This document shows, in pieces, positions 59,415-64,000 of a DNA stretch of 64,000 nt. Within the stretch, counting starts at the first letter, position 1; every line of letters begins with the position of its first letter. Made by a program: the position numbers and the translations under genes. Below the pieces are notes generated by a model. That model saw only the letters and a program-made list of their open reading frames with translations, searched no databases and was not told the origin of the DNA. Location: contig CP093830.1 of assembly GCA_033063855.1 (NCBI GenBank), positions 16,306,854 through 16,370,853 on the forward strand, given 5' to 3'. Source of the DNA: Smittia aterrima (taxonomy: Eukaryota > Arthropoda > Insecta > Diptera > Chironomidae).

Positions 59415-60657
59415 TTAATGATCACGGTTTGCTTGATGCCCAACAGCAGCATCAACTTGTATATCATCTGTATCATCGAGACTTCCTTGGTTGGTCGATG
59501 AGAGCGTCGGTGTTTCAATATCCTGCGCAGCATGGTAACTTGGAGGATCAGTTTCAGAAGCAGATGAAGTTACAGGTGATGATAGCTCGCCAGAAGGTGG
59601 CGAAAGAGCAACAGTTAAGTTTTGTGTTTGCATGGCCACATCATAACTTGGTGGAGCAGCCACTTTCATCGACAAAGCTTCTTCGTAGTCTGGCAATAGA
59701 GAATTGAAGGATCGTTCTTGATTTCCTCCTTCAGGAATGATGTAAGTAAGAAGCGATGCATTTTGACGAATTGTGAGGTATTTGTAGCATCTCCAAACGA
59801 TGCTTATACAATAAGCCTTCAGCATTACCATGAATATGAAAGCGAACAAGACAACAACTCCCAAAGTGCGAGCATCCATGCGAATAAGATCTTCCTTCCA
59901 CGGCAATCGGTTAGATTGTTCAATTAAATGATGAATTGTTCGTAGATAGCATAAATAGCCCGCCGCTGTTAGCGTCGTGATAGCAAAATCACAAAGTTGC
60001 AAGAAGAAGAAAGGTAGCAAATGACTTGGTTTGCCTTTGCAAGCGCCATAAATCAGCATCATTGTAATTGCAATCATACAGATGCACACCAGTCCGCCCA
60101 TATCTTAAAAATCAAACAAATTAGTAATTTCTGAAAAACTAGAGCATAAGAGATAATCAGATATCTACCCATATCTTGATACTGGAGCGAATGATCTTTG
60201 TAGTGATATGGCGCTTCAACTCCAGCCGTTGGCTCAATTTTGCTTGATACTGGTGTTGGAATCAGTTCCTATGGTAGAATGAATATTTTGAAATGCAATG
60301 TAAAGGTGAGTCGAACACGAGCGCTCAATCAAAACTTACATCGTCATAATTGTTTTCAACACCGTTGATGTTTTGCATCATTCCAGGATTCTTCACAATC
60401 ACTGCTAGGAGTGTAATCGCCAACAAGTTCAGCATCTACAAGTTTCGGGTGAAGATCAAATTGATTGACAGCCACGAATTGATTTTTTCTCCGTTTCATG
60501 GCCACAGACTTTGTAGATTTGGGGACAAGAGAACGCAGCAACTTACCAAATGCCAGAGACCGATGATTATTGTGGCGGTCCTAACATGACAAACTCCAAA
60601 GCAACAACGAAATTGCTTGGAGTTGTGGGGATTCCCCATTCGATTAGAATTAATCAT
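59415..60657 (-). CDS. Lysosomal-associated transmembrane protein, LAPTM4 type
   Basis: Four exons, 60547-60657, 60340-60435, 60169-60268 and 59415-60103; 331 aa. The family signature CCFGVCHVRTATIIIGLWHL lies at the N-terminus (residues 18-37) and runs into membrane helix 1. Helices 2-4 follow (LVCICMIAITMMLIYGAC; FFFLQLCDFAITTLTAAGYL; GVVVLFAFIFMVMLKAYCIS). The cytosolic tail has an LPDY motif near 239 and PPSY motifs near 253 and 289, suited to NEDD4-type WW domains that sort LAPTMs to lysosomes. A long loop between helices 1 and 2 carries exons 2-3. LAPTMs influence lysosomal transport of nutrients and lipids. Family firm. Confidence 0.9.
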
Positions 60658-61029
60658 ATTTTTTGTTGTTTATTAAAATTTCCAAAGAAAAAACTTTAAA
60701 ATTTCATCTCAAAATGAAGGTTCCAACAAACACTTGTATCTTTCTTGATTGAATGTCTTTCTATGGTAAGAGATATTAACTTTTTGATGCCGTCTCAACA
60801 AAATTGAGTGATATACTGAAAATTTTCAACTTTCTTCTGAAAAATAAAATTTTATTTGTCCGAGATGACAGAAAACTGATGTGACCGATTGTCAATTATT
60901 GAAATATTTTTTCGCCACGTGACTCGTAATTTTAACGGTATTGGAACATAATTATTATTTTACGATATAAAATAAAGAATCCCATCATTGCTTCTTCGAC
61001 GAAGAATCTTCGTCTGATGTTATTCATCT
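60658..61029. other. Intergenic between LAPTM and F-box pseudogene
   Basis: AT-rich. A short word near 60788 (TTTTTGATGCCGTCTCAAC) recalls sequence upstream of the F-box gene at 56665 (TTCTTGATGCCGTCAAGCAA), perhaps flank from the same duplication; the match is weak. Confidence 0.4.
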
Positions 61030-61465
61030 CCAAAAATCTGACATAGCTCAATAATCTACAAGTTCAAAACAATTCTGGTAAAATTTTCGACGGAGTTCTC
61101 CTTCCAAATCTAAAATCGATATCTTTCAGCCTTCATTCATCAAACCACAAAATTGGAAGACAATCGTCAAAGCATTGTCCAACATTGAAATTTTCAAAGT
61201 TTGGTCCTTTGTTGATGAGAAAGTTTTAAATGGCAAGAATATCAACATTATCACGAGCGGTTGGTCTCAACTCAAACATGTTATGCTTGGAAGAGGATTT
61301 AAGGCTTTAAAGCTTGTCTTCGATCTGTTTTTGCGTAATTGCCATTACTTGAAAACTGTCGACATTAGTAAGAGTTCATTCAAGCCAAATTCTAAGAAGA
61401 AAGAAATTTTGCGAGATTTTAAACGAGATGATTTTCGTTTTTCAGCCACAAAACTCATAACTTGA
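61030..61465 (+). pseudogene. Truncated, frameshifted copy of F-box/LRR gene 2
   Basis: The nucleotide sequence parallels 58060-58500: FDGVLLPNLKSI against FDGVSIPSLKTI, then SNIEIFKVWSFVDEKVLNGK ... INIITSGWSQLKHVMLGRGF against the parent, through KKEILRDFKRDDFRF. A frameshift occurs near 61130-61140. The F-box half and the acidic tail are missing, and a stop follows at 61463-61465. It is a broken tandem duplicate, not an active gene. Confidence 0.85.
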
Positions 61466-61993
61466 AGTTGCTTCAGTCAAAAGTTCATTCATAGGTTTTA
61501 CTCGAGTTGCTCCAATCTCATTCAATCGTCAGTTTTGTTGCAATCAACTAGTTCTATTGCGTTGATTCTAGCTATACTGATTGTAGGAGAAAACCCTAGA
61601 AAAATCGTAAATTAATTTTAGACACGTGAACTGTCTAGTAGTGTCAGCAGAAATTCTTTGTCGGTCAACGAGTGACCGCGAAATATTGACGAGGAAATAT
61701 TTGGAAATATTTTCACATAATTATTTTGTATCTTTCAAAGTATTTCAAAGGATTTTTTTCACATTCAAAGTAGAACTAACATCGAATCTTACATTCCAAT
61801 TCCTTGGTCGTCGAGTTTTTGAGCTACAATATTCATTTGAGGAATTGTAAGAAGATAAAATATCGAGCATGTTTATTTCGTGACTTCAAATACAAGTCAT
61901 TTAAACTAAAATACATAAAAATTAATAAATAAAAATTGAGTCAATCACGTGATTAGAATTTTACTAATTCGTCAGTCGAGTTCGTTCATCAAA
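61466..61993. other. Intergenic upstream of the DEG/ENaC gene
   Basis: No coding or repeat structure that I can name. It probably holds the channel promoter. Confidence 0.45.
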
Positions 61994-63931
61994 ATGTTAC
62001 GGGCGTATTTGAAAAGTTATGGTGAGAAATCCACTGTCCATGGAGTTGCTTACATTGGAAATTCAAGAAGTCATATCGTTGAAAGGTTGAGGAAATTTCT
62101 CTCTCCTTCTTTTGTTAATATACATCATTGAAATCAATTTCAGAATATTCTGGGCCTTCAGTCTAATCGTTTCGCTGATTTTCACTGGATTATGGTTATC
62201 AGAGTTGGTTGTGAAGCAAATGAATACTCCATTTGTTGTTGTTCTTGACGACACGCCAGTTCACGTGTCTGAAATTAACTTTCCGTCGATGACAATCTGC
62301 CCAGGATTCTGTCCGCTTGTTGATAGCTTCGATTACAATCAATTTGTCGATGGAATAAAATCTGGAAAAATGGATCAGACAAACTTTACACAGCTTGAGT
62401 AAGCAAAAGTTTTTGAATCAACAATTTGATTGAGAAAATAAAAAAAATATCTTTCAGATTGGAACGGCTTCAGGTCCTCAGCCTAATCACCAGAGACGAT
62501 TTCCTAGCTAACTTTCTTGCTAAATTCAATTTGTCGACTTCAACAGAAAATTTCTTCGAGCGACTTGATGATTTTCTAAACTTTTTTGGAAATAGCTTCG
62601 ACGGCGGAGGTATGTTTGTTGTTTTAATTTCACTATTAAATTACGTCATATACGAATAAATTCACTCTGATATATTCATAGCTATATCAGATAATGCTAA
62701 CTGGGTAAATAGATTTCAAGTCAACTACACGCAAGTCATTGGCCAAAACGGTTTATGCTTCACTTTCAATTTTCCAACTCCTGAAAAGTTTTTCAATGTC
62801 AAACAGTTGTCGAGTGACTTTTACTATAACAAATCAGTTTGGATAATGGGAGCTAATCAGAGAAATAAATATACTGAACACGATTATCCCTTGAAGACAT
62901 CAAGAGCTGTTCTTGGAATTTTCGCTAAGATTAGTGCGCAGCGAGTTTACACTATTAACAAAAAAAAAGTTCAATTTTTTTCATTAAATATCGAAGATGG
63001 ATTTCACTTAACGTTTCATGATCCTTACGAGATAGTTTCGAGGAATTCGCCAAATTATTTCGCAATTGAGAATAGTACAACTTCGTTCACGATTTCACCG
63101 AACCTATTAGAAAATGACGAATCTGTAGAAGACTTCAATGCAAAACAGTGAGACTGCTAATCGAAAACAATGAGTTGAAATAATTTATTTTATTTCAGGC
63201 GAGATTGTTTTCTCCCCGAAGAGAAATCATTAAAATACTTCAAAGTCTACAACAAAATTAATTGTGAACACGAGTGCTTAGCAAACTTAACTTTGGCTAC
63301 TTGTAAATGCGTGCAATTTTGGATGCTCAGAGAAGAATCAACGAGGATTTGTGGAGTCTCCGATTGGAAATGTTTTGAGAAAACAGAAGAAAACTTTTCA
63401 CAATCAAAATCAATTTGCAGTTGCTTAGATCCATGCAAGAGACATCGCTTTGAAGTTGAGTCGAAGATTACTGATTACAGCGAGTAAATATTACGAAAAA
63501 CAAATTTTATCTTTGATTTTGAATCCAATCAAATTTATAGTGATATTGTGGCGTACAGAGGCTCAGTTATTGAAGTAAAATTTAAAGACGACGAGTTTTA
63601 TAAACTTATTTTGAAAAGACTTTATTCAACCGTTGACATCATAGCATTCACCGGCGGCTTATTGGGTTCGTGTTATTATTCTAAAAATATGAGATTGAAT
63701 ATAAAATTTGTTTCAGGTTTATTTGCTGGTTTGTCTGCTTTGTCAGTAATCGAAGTCATCTACTTCTTCAGCCTTCGAGTTCTCTTGAATCAATCGACAA
63801 AAGTTTCCCCTGATCGAGATCAAAATGATTCACAGAACGAAGCTAAGAGCTTTTGGAAGAATTTCATGGAACAGTCTTCAGTCCACGGTTTCTACTTCAT
63901 CGTCGCTGAGAATGGAAAGCTAATGAAGTGA
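61994..63931 (+). CDS. Pickpocket-type DEG/ENaC sodium channel
   Basis: Seven exons: 61994-62085, 62144-62398, 62458-62609, 62682-63147, 63199-63483, 63541-63665, 63717-63927 (or to 63931 if unspliced, 529 aa). N-terminal gating motif STVHGVAYIGNS with the conserved His-Gly, TM1 (IFWAFSLIVSLIFTGLWL), FPSMTICP after TM1, a large Cys-rich ectodomain (CEHECLANLTLATCKC, CSCLDPCKRHRFE), then TM2 and selectivity region GGLLGLFAGLSALSVIEVIYFF. These are all family hallmarks; ppk channels are amiloride-sensitive Na+ channels for mechanosensation, taste, fluid and pheromone sensing. The open frame continues past TM2 through NQSTKVSPDRDQ into a second channel N-terminus rather than stopping. Confidence 0.93.
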
Positions 63932-64000
63932 AGTTTTTATTTTCATTCCATAGTTGTCAAATCTTACATTAAGTTGTTTCAGAATATTTTGGATATTTGC
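63842..64000 (+). CDS. N-terminus of a second DEG/ENaC unit, in frame with the first (partial, cut by window end)
   Basis: KSFWKNFMEQSSVHGFYFIV repeats the N-terminal layout of the first channel (LRAYLKSYGEKSTVHGVAYI), including the His-Gly pair. A donor AA|GTGAAG at 63927/63928 and acceptor TTGTTTCAG before 63983 place an exon starting A-ATA-TTT-TGG, equal to the A-ATA-TTC-TGG that opens exon 2 (TM1) of the first channel at the same intron position and phase. The only in-frame ATG, at 63866, would leave just six residues before the His-Gly motif. Whether it is a fusion or a separate tandem gene is open. Confidence 0.75.

Noticed and set aside
61994..63931. Ordinary stop of the first channel at the TGA of 63929-63931
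   Set aside because: Possible, but the last ~30 residues before it are clearly a channel N-terminus followed by a matching donor and TM1 exon, so treating this stop as the normal end would ignore that homology. Left open in the findings.
1..64000. CRISPR arrays, bacterial operons, tRNA or rRNA genes
   Set aside because: The window is eukaryotic; no regularly spaced identical repeats outside the described elements were seen, and I recognised no tRNA cloverleaf or rRNA by reading. A tRNAscan run would be needed to exclude tRNAs fully.

Overview
This is a eukaryotic, AT-rich window from an insect. The introns are short (mostly 50-90 bp) with GT-AG borders. The gene content points to a nematoceran fly, most likely a non-biting midge: six insect odorant receptors, a pickpocket-type DEG/ENaC channel, a CLIP-bearing haem peroxidase, and clear orthologues of Drosophila housekeeping genes. 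The species is inference from protein families and intron style only. Gene models were built by hand from splice signals; the exon lengths of every multi-exon coding model listed sum to whole codons.

Layout. 1-3060 holds no gene I can support. 3061-13000 is a compact housekeeping block: haem peroxidase (-), mitochondrial CoA carrier of SLC25A42 type (-), saccharopine dehydrogenase-like oxidoreductase (+), cytosolic Phe-tRNA synthetase alpha (-) and NDUFA4/MLRQ (+). 13471-21091 is an accessory block: a secreted LRR-coiled-coil-LRR protein whose start codon is split by an intron, a foldback element with a second element nested inside it, and two tandem pancreatic-lipase-type genes with a broken LRR-gene tail between them. 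The order suggests that an LRR-lipase pair was duplicated and one LRR copy decayed.

21480-30443, plus 36104-37531, is an odorant receptor cluster. Three receptors form one recent subfamily that shares a conserved upstream module, two form a second subfamily, and one is divergent. A non-autonomous element with an exact 8-bp duplication lies among them.

31047-60657 is again gene-dense: Ube3a, RpL36A, WASH subunit CCDC53, mars/HURP, an F-box/LRR gene, alpha-tubulin (start codon alone in a first exon 3.3 kb upstream, behind a TATA box), mitochondrial PNPase, an MFSD6-type transporter with an apparent alternative last exon, the tiny COP9 subunit CSN9, Dp (E2F partner), a second F-box/LRR gene and an LAPTM4-type lysosomal protein. 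61030-61465 is a broken copy of the second F-box/LRR gene. 61994-64000 is a DEG/ENaC channel whose last coding exon runs without a stop into the N-terminus of a second channel unit cut by the window edge.

Functional links are few. Most genes are independent housekeeping loci arranged as divergent or convergent pairs. The odorant receptors form one chemosensory cluster, and the LRR/lipase block looks like a duplicated extracellular-protein unit.
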